Shown: piece after piece, positions 1-10,041 of the stretch
How the letters are laid out: every line of letters begins with the position of its first letter
How positions within the stretch are numbered: position 1 is the stretch's first letter
Origin: Rhizobium sp. L1K21
Lineage (GTDB): Bacteria; Pseudomonadota; Alphaproteobacteria; Rhizobiales; Rhizobiaceae
Direction of reading: 5' to 3'
NCBI RefSeq assembly: GCF_024055895.1
Contig: NZ_JAMXLE010000001.1
Coordinates: 186,001-250,000 of the forward strand
DNA length: 64,000 nt
Made by a program: the position numbers and the translations under genes
Notes under the pieces: model-generated
Told to the model about the DNA's origin: nothing
The model's input: the letters and a program-made list of their open reading frames with translations, nothing else
Database searches by the model: none

Positions 1-62
1 ATTCTCTGCACGAAAAGGGAAAAATTGTTTGTATACGAGCTAATCAGGGCGGTCGAACAGAC

Positions 63-1475
63 ATGATAAAGCGCTTTTTCATTGCCGGTCTTTTGCTTTT
101 CCTGTCTGGCGGTCTGGCATTTGCGCATGTGGGCACCAGCGGCTTTGTGCTCCTTCTCCCCTCGCGGTTTTATATGCTGGGGGCGGCACTCGCCGTGGCT
201 GCGTCATTCCTCCTGCTGGCCTTTCTCCCCCAGCGGGCGGCGAAACGGATGCTGACAGAGCCAAAGCCACTCGTCAGGCTGCCGACCTTGCCTTTTCCAC
301 TCTTCAGTCTTGTCTCTTTCCTGTTGCTGTTGTCTTTCGTGGTTTACGGTTTTACGGGCCCCGGCGATCCCTTTGAAAACCCGATCACGCTTTTCATTTG
401 GATTGTCTGGTGGATTGTCTTCACGCTTGTCCAGGTGGTGACGGGTGAATTGTGGAGCACCTTCAATCCGTGGAGCGGTGTTGCCTGGATTGTGCGTTTT
501 GGACGGGACCAAGGTAAAGCCATCCTGATGCTTCCGGCAGGCCGGGGCTATTGGATCGCTATCGTGCAGTTTCTTGCCTTCGCCTGGCTGGAGCTTGTCA
601 GCACCTCCGCCTACGATCCGGAAACGCTGGCCACGGCAACAGTACTCTTCTGGTGCTTCAACTTCGCCGGTATTCTGATTTTCGGCGAGCGGCGCTGGCT
701 GGCTGAGGCAGAACCGTTCAGCGTCTTTTTCGGGCTGGTCGGGGCGCTCTCACCGTTTGAGCGAAAAAGAGAGGCGGAAAGCGGACGGACAGGCATTTCT
801 CTCGTGTGGCCGGGCAAGAGCCTTATCAAGCGCGAGGCGCTTCCGCTTGGTGGTTCTCTCTTCGTTTTGCTTACCCTGTCTACCGTTTCTTTCGACGGGT
901 TTTCCAACACGTTCCTCTGGGTCAGTTCACTTGGTCTCAACCCGCTGGAATTTGAAGGGCGCAGTGCGGTTACCATGCCGATGTCGGTCGGTCTTATCGT
1001 CGCCTTTGCACTACTGGCAGGTTTGTTTTATCTCTGTGTATATGGCGGCAAGATGCTTGCTGGCGCCGAGGAGGCTCTGATCCCTCTGGCGGGGCGGCTG
1101 GTCTACAGCATCCTGCCAATTTCCATCGTCTTTCAATTCGCACATTACCTGACCTATCTTCTGGTTCAGGGGCAGTATGCGCTGAAGCTTGCTTCCGACC
1201 CGTTCGGTCGAGGATGGGACCTTTTCGGAACGACGGATTGGCAGGTCACCACCTCGTTCTTCTACGGCTATGGCAGCGTACTTGCGATCTGGAACGCCCA
1301 GACCGCGGCCATCGTATTGGGCCATCTTATCGGCATCACGATGGCGCATCTGATTGCGCTGGACATATTTCGTGACAACCGCAAAGCTGTCCGCAGCCAG
1401 ATTTTTCTGGCCGGGCTGATGGTGGCCTATACAGCCTTCGGGCTTTGGCTCTTGAGCAGCCCGAAAGTGGGCTGA
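63..1475 (+). CDS. Polytopic membrane protein of unknown function
   Basis: A 470-residue protein. It opens with a probable signal peptide (basic MIKR, hydrophobic core, cleavage near AFA-HVG) and then has about ten hydrophobic segments, so it sits in the inner membrane. I recognise no catalytic motif. The mature N-terminus followed by repeated long hydrophobic helices looks like membrane proteins that databases often label fenitrothion hydrolase, but I cannot confirm that and propose no reaction. It converges with opgC, leaving only 17 bases between the stop codons. The upstream neighbour lies outside the window. Confidence 0.75.
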   Translation: MIKRFFIAGLLLFLSGGLAFAHVGTSGFVLLLPSRFYMLGAALAVAASFLLLAFLPQRAAKRMLTEPKPLVRLPTLPFPLFSLVSFLLLLSFVVYGFTGPGDPFENPITLFIWIVWWIVFTLVQVVTGELWSTFNPWSGVAWIVRFGRDQGKAILMLPAGRGYWIAIVQFLAFAWLELVSTSAYDPETLATATVLFWCFNFAGILIFGERRWLAEAEPFSVFFGLVGALSPFERKREAESGRTGISLVWPGKSLIKREALPLGGSLFVLLTLSTVSFDGFSNTFLWVSSLGLNPLEFEGRSAVTMPMSVGLIVAFALLAGLFYLCVYGGKMLAGAEEALIPLAGRLVYSILPISIVFQFAHYLTYLLVQGQYALKLASDPFGRGWDLFGTTDWQVTTSFFYGYGSVLAIWNAQTAAIVLGHLIGITMAHLIALDIFRDNRKAVRSQIFLAGLMVAYTAFGLWLLSSPKVG

Positions 1476-1492
1476 TTGGACGTCCCGCCGGA

Positions 1493-2731
1493 TCAGGACG
1501 CCAGCTTCTGTTTGAAGGGAATAAGGTTGGCCGCGACCGGTGGTTCTGCCACCTCCTGTGCCTTGCCGCCACCTGCGGGCCCGGTCGATGCCTTCTCGTT
1601 TTGCGCCAGCCATTCGCGTGAATAGGCAAAGCCGATCATGATCGCGATACCGCCGAAGATGATCAGCGTGTCCTCGAAGAAATTCGTCTCATGCGCGGTT
1701 TTGATGGCCTGACCGACAAAGGCGAGGATCGTGCCCAGAGCGAAGATGGGCAAGCTATGTTTTCCGGCAATGCGGATCGGGTCTGCATAGCGAGAGGCAG
1801 CGACTTTGGGAACAATCCACGGGAGCGACAGGATATAGACGAGCGCCATGATGTGCAGAAGGCGCGGGCCGGTGGCATAGGGCTTCATGAAGTCAATCGC
1901 GAATGCCGGAATGCCCGCCTCCTTCAGCTTTACAATCGTGCTGCCGAGAATTTCCATCGACGTCTGTGATTGGAGGTCGAACGCTGCAAAGGCCAGATAG
2001 AGGCCACTTATGATGATCAAGGACCGCTTGACCGGCACAAAGCGCTCGCCTGCTCGCATGTTCAGGCCCGTGAAAATGCCGAGTACGAAGATCAGCTGCC
2101 ACGAAAACGGGTTGAGGAACCAGCCGGCCTTGGACGGATAGGTCGGAAAATTGATCTGGAAATATCCCGCAAGCATCCATATCACCGCCGATATCGCGAT
2201 GGCGAGTTTCGGCTTTCTCAGCGCCAGAATGATGGTGAACGGGGCGGTGAGAAGCAGAACCGAGTAGAGCGGCAGAATGTTCACATAGCTCAGCTGATTG
2301 GTCAGCGTCACCGTGCCGATCAGAAATTCCAGCGGCGTCTTCAAAAGTGTTCCCATCCCATTTTTCAGGAGGAGCTGGTTACCGCCGAAATAGAGAATTC
2401 CAGCGGCAAAAATCGCCAATGCGCAGGCGGTGATGAAAAGGTGCACGATATAGAGCTGCCAGGCACGGCCCCAAATCTTGCGCAGCGCCTGAAAATTCAG
2501 GCCGTCTTTCAGCCGGGGTCCATAGGCGATGGCCGTTGCCGTGCCGGACATGAAGACAAAGCCTTCCGCAGCATCGGAGAAACCGAAATTGCGCGTGGTC
2601 AGGTTTTCATAAAACTGTCCGGGAACATGATCGATAAAGATCATCATCAGCGCCAGACCACGAAAGAAGTCCAGTCGTGGATCGCGGGCGCGCGACGGCA
2701 CTTTGCCGGTCAGGTGGGCTGCTTCAGCCAT
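1493..2731 (-). CDS. opgC: OpgC, membrane succinyltransferase for periplasmic glucans
   Basis: A 412-residue polytopic membrane protein of the OpgC family. It begins with the family signature RDPRLDFFRGLALMMIFIDH and the following segment FGFSDAAEGFVFMSG, then about ten membrane helices. OpgC proteins transfer succinyl groups to osmoregulated periplasmic glucans. I chose ATG 2731 rather than the longer frame (2794) because a GGAG lies 7 bases upstream of it and it overlaps the opgH stop by only 8 bases, typical of coupled translation. It is the last gene of opgG-opgI-opgH-opgC; this order matches the operon described in Rhodobacter sphaeroides (established knowledge). Confidence 0.9.
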   Translation of the reverse strand: MAEAAHLTGKVPSRARDPRLDFFRGLALMMIFIDHVPGQFYENLTTRNFGFSDAAEGFVFMSGTATAIAYGPRLKDGLNFQALRKIWGRAWQLYIVHLFITACALAIFAAGILYFGGNQLLLKNGMGTLLKTPLEFLIGTVTLTNQLSYVNILPLYSVLLLTAPFTIILALRKPKLAIAISAVIWMLAGYFQINFPTYPSKAGWFLNPFSWQLIFVLGIFTGLNMRAGERFVPVKRSLIIISGLYLAFAAFDLQSQTSMEILGSTIVKLKEAGIPAFAIDFMKPYATGPRLLHIMALVYILSLPWIVPKVAASRYADPIRIAGKHSLPIFALGTILAFVGQAIKTAHETNFFEDTLIIFGGIAIMIGFAYSREWLAQNEKASTGPAGGGKAQEVAEPPVAANLIPFKQKLAS

Positions 2732-4487
2732 TGGCGTTCTCCACGCTGGCAGACTGGCTTTCATCTCTGGACCATGCATCCAGGACATAGTCATGCAGGA
2801 TCAGCACCGGCGGCGGGGCATATTCCATCGGCACGTTGAAGAGCCCGCCCGTGCTCGGCATGGAGCTCCAATGCAAGATCAGCGGCGCACAGATCATCGG
2901 GATGCCGACCGGCAGCAGCCAGACGAAGAGCTCTGGCGCGAAGAAATAGCCATAGAGCAAGCCGGCAATCCCGGTCAGGACGATCCAGCTGGAGGCAACA
3001 ATGCTTTCCTTGTAGGTCAGCCGGCCATCGCCGCGATTGTTGGTTGGCCATCCGCCGTCCTTGCCGAGCAGCACCTGATAGACAGAGCGGGTGGCAAACA
3101 TCAAAAGGATCGGCGCGATCAGGGAAGAGAAGATCAATTCCCAGATGGTGGATGCGAAAGACTGAAAAACGCCACCAAATCCACGGGCGCGTCCGGTAAT
3201 TGAGGCGCGCACGGCAACCAGCAGCTTCGGCACCAGCAAAAGGCCGAAGACGCCGACGAAAAGACCCACAGCCTCAGCCGTCTTGGACGGCGGGAAATAG
3301 GGGAACGGCCAGTTCGGTTCTGGGAAATAATCCGGCTGGGTCGCAAAGGGCGCAGAGCCCATCATCGCGGCCAGAAAGGCCAGCCAGAACAGCGGCGCGA
3401 TATAGGCCATAATGCCCTGAATGAACACAAAGCGCGACCACGGGCGCAGGCCCGGTGCGCCGAGAATGCGGGAATGCTGAAGGTTGCCCTGGCACCAGCG
3501 ACGGTCGCGCTTGGCATGGTCGATAATGTTCTCCGGACCCTCTTCATAGGAACCCTGCAGATCGTCGTCCACGCGCACAATCCAGCCGGAGCGCGCCAGA
3601 AGGGCGGCCTCGACATAGTCGTGGCTCATGACGTGACCGCCGAAGGGCGGCGCACCGCGCAAAACCGGCAGGCCGCACGATTCGGCGAAGGCGTTGACCC
3701 TGACAATGGCGTTATGGCCCCAGAACGGGCCGGTTTCGCCCTGCATCATGGCAAGGCCGCGACAGAAGATCGGGGAGAAAAATGATGCGGAAAACTGCAT
3801 GGCGCGGCCAAAGCGCGATTCGGCCCGCACGATCTTCGGCAGGGTCTGCAACAGGCCCAGCCTCGGTTCGGCTTCCATGCGGCGGATCATCTGCAGGATC
3901 GTTTCGCCTTCCATCAGACTGTCGGCGTCAAGAATGACCGCGTAGTCGTATGCGCCACCGGAGCGGACGATGAAATCCTCGATATTGCCGGCCTTCTTGC
4001 CGGTATTATCGGTGCGCCGGCGATAGAAAAACCGACCGATCCCCTGGCGATCTTGAACCAGACGGGCGAAGGTGGTCTGTTCTTCGGCGGCGACATTTTC
4101 ATTGCGGGTATCGGAGAGGACGGCGAAGTGAATTTCGGCAGGATCGCCTGCGCGCTCCAGCGACATATCCATGGCTGCAAGGCGGGAAAGCGAGACCATG
4201 GGATCTTCGTTATAAACCGGCATCAATATGATTGTTTTGCCCTTGATCGGGGCCTCTGGGTCATATTTCGGCGGTTTGGCGGTCGTGATCAGGCCCATCA
4301 ATCCCTGAATTGCACCCCAGGCCAGCCAAAGGGTGGAAATCAAGATCAGCGCAGCCTTGAATACGTCGAGCCCATCGATGCCGTCGACGCTGCCGATCTG
4401 CAAAAAGATGAAAAATGCGCTGGCACCAATCGCCATCGCTGAAAGCAGCGCCACAATTCTCAGCGCGGCCAACCCCTTTCCAGCCAT
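2724..4487 (-). CDS. opgH: OpgH/MdoH, periplasmic glucan glucosyltransferase
   Basis: An inner-membrane family-2 glycosyltransferase that polymerises glucose into the glucan backbone. Two N-terminal membrane helices (about 10-70) precede a cytosolic GT2 domain with the MPVYNEDP motif, the DADS metal-binding motif near residue 187, and the acceptor motif region RDRRWCQGN near 330. Further membrane helices follow in the C-terminal half. At 587 residues it is much shorter than E. coli MdoH, as is common in alphaproteobacteria. ATG 4487 is the conservative start. A TTG at 4496 with AAAGG 4 bases upstream is an alternative that overlaps the stop codon of the preceding small gene (TTGA), suggesting translational coupling. 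Confidence 0.92.
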   Translation of the reverse strand: MAGKGLAALRIVALLSAMAIGASAFFIFLQIGSVDGIDGLDVFKAALILISTLWLAWGAIQGLMGLITTAKPPKYDPEAPIKGKTIILMPVYNEDPMVSLSRLAAMDMSLERAGDPAEIHFAVLSDTRNENVAAEEQTTFARLVQDRQGIGRFFYRRRTDNTGKKAGNIEDFIVRSGGAYDYAVILDADSLMEGETILQMIRRMEAEPRLGLLQTLPKIVRAESRFGRAMQFSASFFSPIFCRGLAMMQGETGPFWGHNAIVRVNAFAESCGLPVLRGAPPFGGHVMSHDYVEAALLARSGWIVRVDDDLQGSYEEGPENIIDHAKRDRRWCQGNLQHSRILGAPGLRPWSRFVFIQGIMAYIAPLFWLAFLAAMMGSAPFATQPDYFPEPNWPFPYFPPSKTAEAVGLFVGVFGLLLVPKLLVAVRASITGRARGFGGVFQSFASTIWELIFSSLIAPILLMFATRSVYQVLLGKDGGWPTNNRGDGRLTYKESIVASSWIVLTGIAGLLYGYFFAPELFVWLLPVGIPMICAPLILHWSSMPSTGGLFNVPMEYAPPPVLILHDYVLDAWSRDESQSASVENANG

Positions 4488-4492
4488 GATTT

Positions 4493-4657
4493 TCAATCAG
4501 CCTTTGCTGAAATCTGCGCCAGAACGCGCGGCGCAAAGAGGCGCTTCATAAAATAAATCAGCCCAACAGCATCAGGCTCTTCGAGCTTCTGCTTTGGCAT
4601 CGCGAGAGGCGCTTCCGGAAGAGCGCAAGGACCGGCAATCAAATCGTCAAACTTCAT
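4493..4657 (-). CDS. opgI: Small protein between opgG and opgH, OpgI candidate
   Basis: A 54-codon open frame that I translated by hand. It begins MKFDDLIAGPC, continues ALPEAPLAMPKQKLEEPD and LIYFMKRLFAPRVLAQ, and ends SAKAD. GGTG lies about 8 bases before the ATG. It starts 47 bases after opgG and its TGA overlaps a TTG start of opgH. It has no signal peptide and no clear membrane helix, so it is probably cytosolic. Rhodobacter sphaeroides has a gene called opgI between opgG and opgH that is needed for backbone synthesis (established knowledge, from memory); position is the basis for the symbol here, not sequence comparison. Alternatively it is the N-terminal tail of OpgH cut off by a -1 frameshift. 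Confidence 0.6.
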   Translation of the reverse strand: MKFDDLIAGPCALPEAPLAMPKQKLEEPDAVGLIYFMKRLFAPRVLAQISAKAD

Positions 4658-4703
4658 AACCATCACCATTTGAATGCATCTTCAAGAAATTGCTCACCAA
4701 GGC

Positions 4704-6428
4704 TTATTTGTTGATCCACTGATAGGCCCAAACCTCAGATAGAACTCTTCCATAACCCTCCAGGCGCGCAGAAAGTTCCACCGTGCTTCCTTCATCCGCG
4801 GAAATATCCAGAACCAGCCGCCAAACACCTTCCTGAGGGATCAGAGACAATGTCTGGGTCACAATCTGGCCACCGTTAACGGTACAAACGGGCTTGATTG
4901 TGTCCGAAGCAGACGACGGCAGGTTGGCGATGAGGCCACCCTTGAAGTCGACAACGAACTTGCGGGTGCCATCGGAATTCTGGACACCGGACACACCGCC
5001 AACACCGGCGCGCGTTTCCAGAACATAGGCGCGATCAGCATCAGGATCGGGCGGCAGGTCGCCCCAGATGAGGCGATAGTTGAACTCCATATCCTGTCCG
5101 GCCTTGCCGCCGCCATCCGGCATCCAGAAGGCAACGATATTGTCGTTGGCTTCGAGATCGGAGGGAATTTCAACGAGACGGATGACGCCTTTGCCCCATT
5201 CACCGATTGGTTCAACGCGCACGGATGGGCGTTTTTCGTAATTGGCTGAAGCATCCTGGAAGCTGGCGAAATCGCGGTCACGCTGGAAAAGGCCGAAGCT
5301 TTTCGGCGAAACTTCCGAGAAATAGCTCGATGCCAAATGCGGCGGATTGGCGAGCGGACGCCAGATCTGCCCGCCGCTTTGGGTTTCAATGGCCAGGCCG
5401 TCGCTGTCGTGAACGTTCGGGCGATAGTCGTCGAACTGATGACGGTTGCGCTCGGCGAAGAGGAACATGGATGTGAGCGGTGCAATGCCGAGTTGCGGGA
5501 TATCCGAACGCAGATAAAGCCGCGCCGTTGTTTCAATCACCGTATTTTCACCCGGTACCACGACAAATTTGTAGGCACCCGTGAGTGACGCGCTTTCCAG
5601 CGCCGCATAGATGGTGATCGAGGTCGCGCCCGGCTGGGGACGTTCAATGTAAAAACGCGTGAAATCGGGAAATTCTTCCGGGTCCGAGCTGCCAGTATTG
5701 ATCGCAAGCCCGCGCGCGGAGAGACCATAATTTGAACCGCGGCCAAGCGCACGGAAATAGGAAGCGCCCTGAAAAGCGACGAGCTCGTCGAAAATATCGG
5801 GGCGGTTGAGCGGATAGTGCAGGCGAAATCCGGCGATGCCTGGCAGCGTCTCATGTTCGGGCACTATTTCGCGTGCCTCACGCTCGTAGATGAAGTCATC
5901 GGTGTTGATGTTCATCGAACGGGCTTTGCCGTCGGACACCTCAAAAAGGCTAACCGGACGCTTGAAGAGCCAGCCCATGTGGAAGGCCTGAAGCCGGAAA
6001 CCGCCATTGTCGATATCCGCGAAGCGGGCGTGGTCCGGGTTAAATCGGATCAGGCGATAGGTGTCGTAGGTCAGATCCTTCAGATAGCCACCCACTTCGG
6101 CGGCAGCCTCGTAAGGCTTCGTGGATGCATCCTTCATCTGAGCGGAAAGTATATCGAAGCTGAATTCCTGGTCGGCTGGTGCTTGCGCCTCCGCGCTGGC
6201 CGGTGCCGGTGCGCCATTCTCGGCTGGGGCTGCTGGGGCTTCCTGTGCATATGCACTGCGCTCCAGCGCTATCAATGCAGTCGCTGAAAGGGCGGTGAGG
6301 AAGGTACGGCGATTAAAGGCCGGGAGAATTTCAAAATTCGGCAGAGGTTCGTTTCGCTTCATATTTTCAATAACTTGGTGAAGAGCGACGCGGCCGGTTG
6401 AAATGGCGTCGGGCTCACATGTTGGCAT
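4704..6428 (-). CDS. opgG: OpgG/OpgD-family periplasmic glucan biosynthesis protein
   Basis: A 574-residue exported protein of the MdoG family, which acts in the periplasm on the glucan made by OpgH. The N-terminus carries NRRTFLTALSATALIALE followed by AYAQ, a signal peptide with an RR pair that suggests Tat export as in OpgD. An Ala/Pro-rich linker follows, then the beta-rich MdoG domain (FSFDILSAQMKD onward, with the motif RGLAINTGSSDPEEFP). Start 6428 is supported by GGAGGAGG about 11 bases upstream; ATG 6362 has no such site. It is the first gene of the operon with opgI, opgH and opgC. Confidence 0.9.
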   Translation of the reverse strand: MPTCEPDAISTGRVALHQVIENMKRNEPLPNFEILPAFNRRTFLTALSATALIALERSAYAQEAPAAPAENGAPAPASAEAQAPADQEFSFDILSAQMKDASTKPYEAAAEVGGYLKDLTYDTYRLIRFNPDHARFADIDNGGFRLQAFHMGWLFKRPVSLFEVSDGKARSMNINTDDFIYEREAREIVPEHETLPGIAGFRLHYPLNRPDIFDELVAFQGASYFRALGRGSNYGLSARGLAINTGSSDPEEFPDFTRFYIERPQPGATSITIYAALESASLTGAYKFVVVPGENTVIETTARLYLRSDIPQLGIAPLTSMFLFAERNRHQFDDYRPNVHDSDGLAIETQSGGQIWRPLANPPHLASSYFSEVSPKSFGLFQRDRDFASFQDASANYEKRPSVRVEPIGEWGKGVIRLVEIPSDLEANDNIVAFWMPDGGGKAGQDMEFNYRLIWGDLPPDPDADRAYVLETRAGVGGVSGVQNSDGTRKFVVDFKGGLIANLPSSASDTIKPVCTVNGGQIVTQTLSLIPQEGVWRLVLDISADEGSTVELSARLEGYGRVLSEVWAYQWINK

Positions 6429-6563
6429 GCGCCGCAGGTCCTCCTCCGGCGAGTGGCGTTCTCACATTAAACTTTGGAAAGATTGTGGCCTGATTTGTGC
6501 CGTGCACTCATTCATTGTTGCGCTGCCGCAAAATACGCTTGAATTCATGTCTGGTCCAGATGG

Positions 6564-6598
6564 AAAAACGCCGGGCTAACGATTACCCGGCGTTTTTT
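6564..6598 (-). terminator. Intrinsic terminator after dnaJ
   Basis: A near-perfect hairpin with arms at 6564-6575 and 6586-6598. The stem AACGCCGGG/CCCGGCGTT is flanked by A and T runs, so it can terminate in both directions. It lies 31 bases past the dnaJ stop and isolates the chaperone operon from opgG. Confidence 0.85.
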
Positions 6599-6629
6599 GT
6601 TCTGACAGCATTAACAATACTATTCTTTA

Positions 6630-7781
6630 TCAGTCACTCAGATCGAAAAAGTCTTTCATCCGGGAGAAAAACCCGGAGGATTCCGGATTGTTTTCCTTGG
6701 AAGAGAGCTGTTCGAACTCCTGCAGCAGCTCGCGTTGGCGCTTGGAAAGCTTTTGCGGCGTTTCGATCATGATCTGTATGTAGAGGTCGCCCATCTGCGA
6801 AGACCGCATGATCGGCATGCCCTTACCCTTCAGGCGAAACTGCTTGCCGGCCTGTGTGCCTTCCGGCACGGTCACACGCGACTTGGTTCCGTCCAGTGTC
6901 GAGACTTCGAACTTGCCACCAAGGGCTGCGGTGGTCATCGAAATCGGCACCGAGCAATAGAGGTCGGCCCCGTCTCTCTGGAAGAAGGGATGCGGTTTGA
7001 CCGACATGAAGATGTAGAGGTCGCCCGAGGGGCCTCCGCGCATGCCGGCTTCACCTTCACCCGTCAGGCGAATGCGTGTGCCGTCTTCAATGCCAGCCGG
7101 GATGTTGACCGACAGCGAACGTTCTTCGTGAACGCGTCCCTGTCCATGACACTTCGTGCAAGGGTCGGTGATCGTTTGACCACGGCCCTGACAGGTGGGG
7201 CAGGTGCGTTCGATGGAGAAGAAGCCCTGTGCCGCACGGACACGTCCCGCACCCTGACAGGTCGGGCAGGTGGTCGGCTTGGTTCCGGGTTTTGCCCCGG
7301 AGCCGTGACATACATCGCACGAAATCGAGGTTGGCACGCGAATTTGCGCGGTCTTGCCCTTGAAGGCTTCCTCGAGGCTGATCTCCATATTGTAGCGAAG
7401 GTCGGCCCCGCGTTCGCGGCCGCCCGAAGAGCGTCGTGCGCGGCCGCCGCCGCCCATCATCTCGCCAAATATGTCTTCGAAAATATCGGAGAAACCACCG
7501 GCACCCATTCCGGCACCACCGCCGAAGGGACCGCCGCCGCCCCCCATGCCACCGTTTTCAAAGGCTGCATGGCCAAAACGGTCATAGGCCGCGCGCTTCT
7601 GCGGGTCCTTGAGCGTTTCGTAGGCTTCGTTGATTTCCTTGAATTTCTTTTCCGCTTCGGTGTCGTTGGGGTTTTTGTCGGGATGATATTTCATCGCCAG
7701 CTTGCGAAATGCGCTTTTCAGCTCTTTTTCGTCAGCACCCTTTGAGACGCCGAGGGTCTCGTAAAAGTCTGCTTTTGCCAT
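6630..7781 (-). CDS. dnaJ: Chaperone protein DnaJ
   Basis: A full-length (383-residue) type I Hsp40 that stimulates DnaK ATPase and delivers unfolded substrates. The J domain occupies the first 70 residues with the essential HPD in KYHPDKNP. A Gly/Phe-rich linker follows (about 75-115). Then come four zinc-finger repeats ([32 protein letters not shown]) and the C-terminal substrate-binding domains. It is co-transcribed behind dnaK with a 69-base spacer that contains a hairpin. Confidence 0.98.
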   Translation of the reverse strand: MAKADFYETLGVSKGADEKELKSAFRKLAMKYHPDKNPNDTEAEKKFKEINEAYETLKDPQKRAAYDRFGHAAFENGGMGGGGGPFGGGAGMGAGGFSDIFEDIFGEMMGGGGRARRSSGGRERGADLRYNMEISLEEAFKGKTAQIRVPTSISCDVCHGSGAKPGTKPTTCPTCQGAGRVRAAQGFFSIERTCPTCQGRGQTITDPCTKCHGQGRVHEERSLSVNIPAGIEDGTRIRLTGEGEAGMRGGPSGDLYIFMSVKPHPFFQRDGADLYCSVPISMTTAALGGKFEVSTLDGTKSRVTVPEGTQAGKQFRLKGKGMPIMRSSQMGDLYIQIMIETPQKLSKRQRELLQEFEQLSSKENNPESSGFFSRMKDFFDLSD

Positions 7782-7808
7782 TGTTCGTCAGCTCCGCTTG
7801 ACCGTATG

Positions 7809-7841
7809 CCGGTGGGGTGAGGTTTGACCTGACCCCACCGG
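7809..7841 (-). promoter_or_regulatory. Hairpin in the dnaK-dnaJ spacer
   Basis: A perfect 10-base inverted repeat (7809-7818 with 7832-7841) with no T-run on either side. It probably acts as an mRNA processing or stability element that sets DnaK/DnaJ stoichiometry rather than as a full terminator (inference). Confidence 0.6.
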
Positions 7842-7850
7842 TTCTGGTTA

Positions 7851-9773
<1,923 letters not shown>

Positions 9774-9881
9774 TTACGCTCTCCTTGAAGCAAGCTGCCG
9801 GAACCCTTCAGGCGTTCATTCGACAGCCCCTAACGGGGATATTTCCATTTGGTTGGCAGGCATAACTGCCTTGATGCGGCG

Positions 9882-9910
9882 TATATAAGTAGCGGTTTTT
9901 ATGTCCGCAA
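9882..9910 (-). promoter_or_regulatory. Putative heat-shock-type promoter of dnaK
   Basis: On the minus strand a -35-like TTGCGG (9905-9910) and a -10-like TATATA (9882-9887) are separated by 17 bases. In wider context the pair reads CTTG...CTTATAT, which resembles rhizobial RpoH promoters (CTTGAC-N17-CCTATAT). It lies about 110 bases upstream of the dnaK start. Confidence 0.5.
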
Positions 9911-10041
9911 GGCGTTTGGCGGGCCTATTGATGCAAAAAGTGGCAACAATTTCACATTTATGCGGGCGAAAGAGGTCGCGCCCCAGCCCCGGTTTGAAGG
10001 GCTATCGGTCGAATAGAGGCTGAATGATCAACCCTGCCGGC

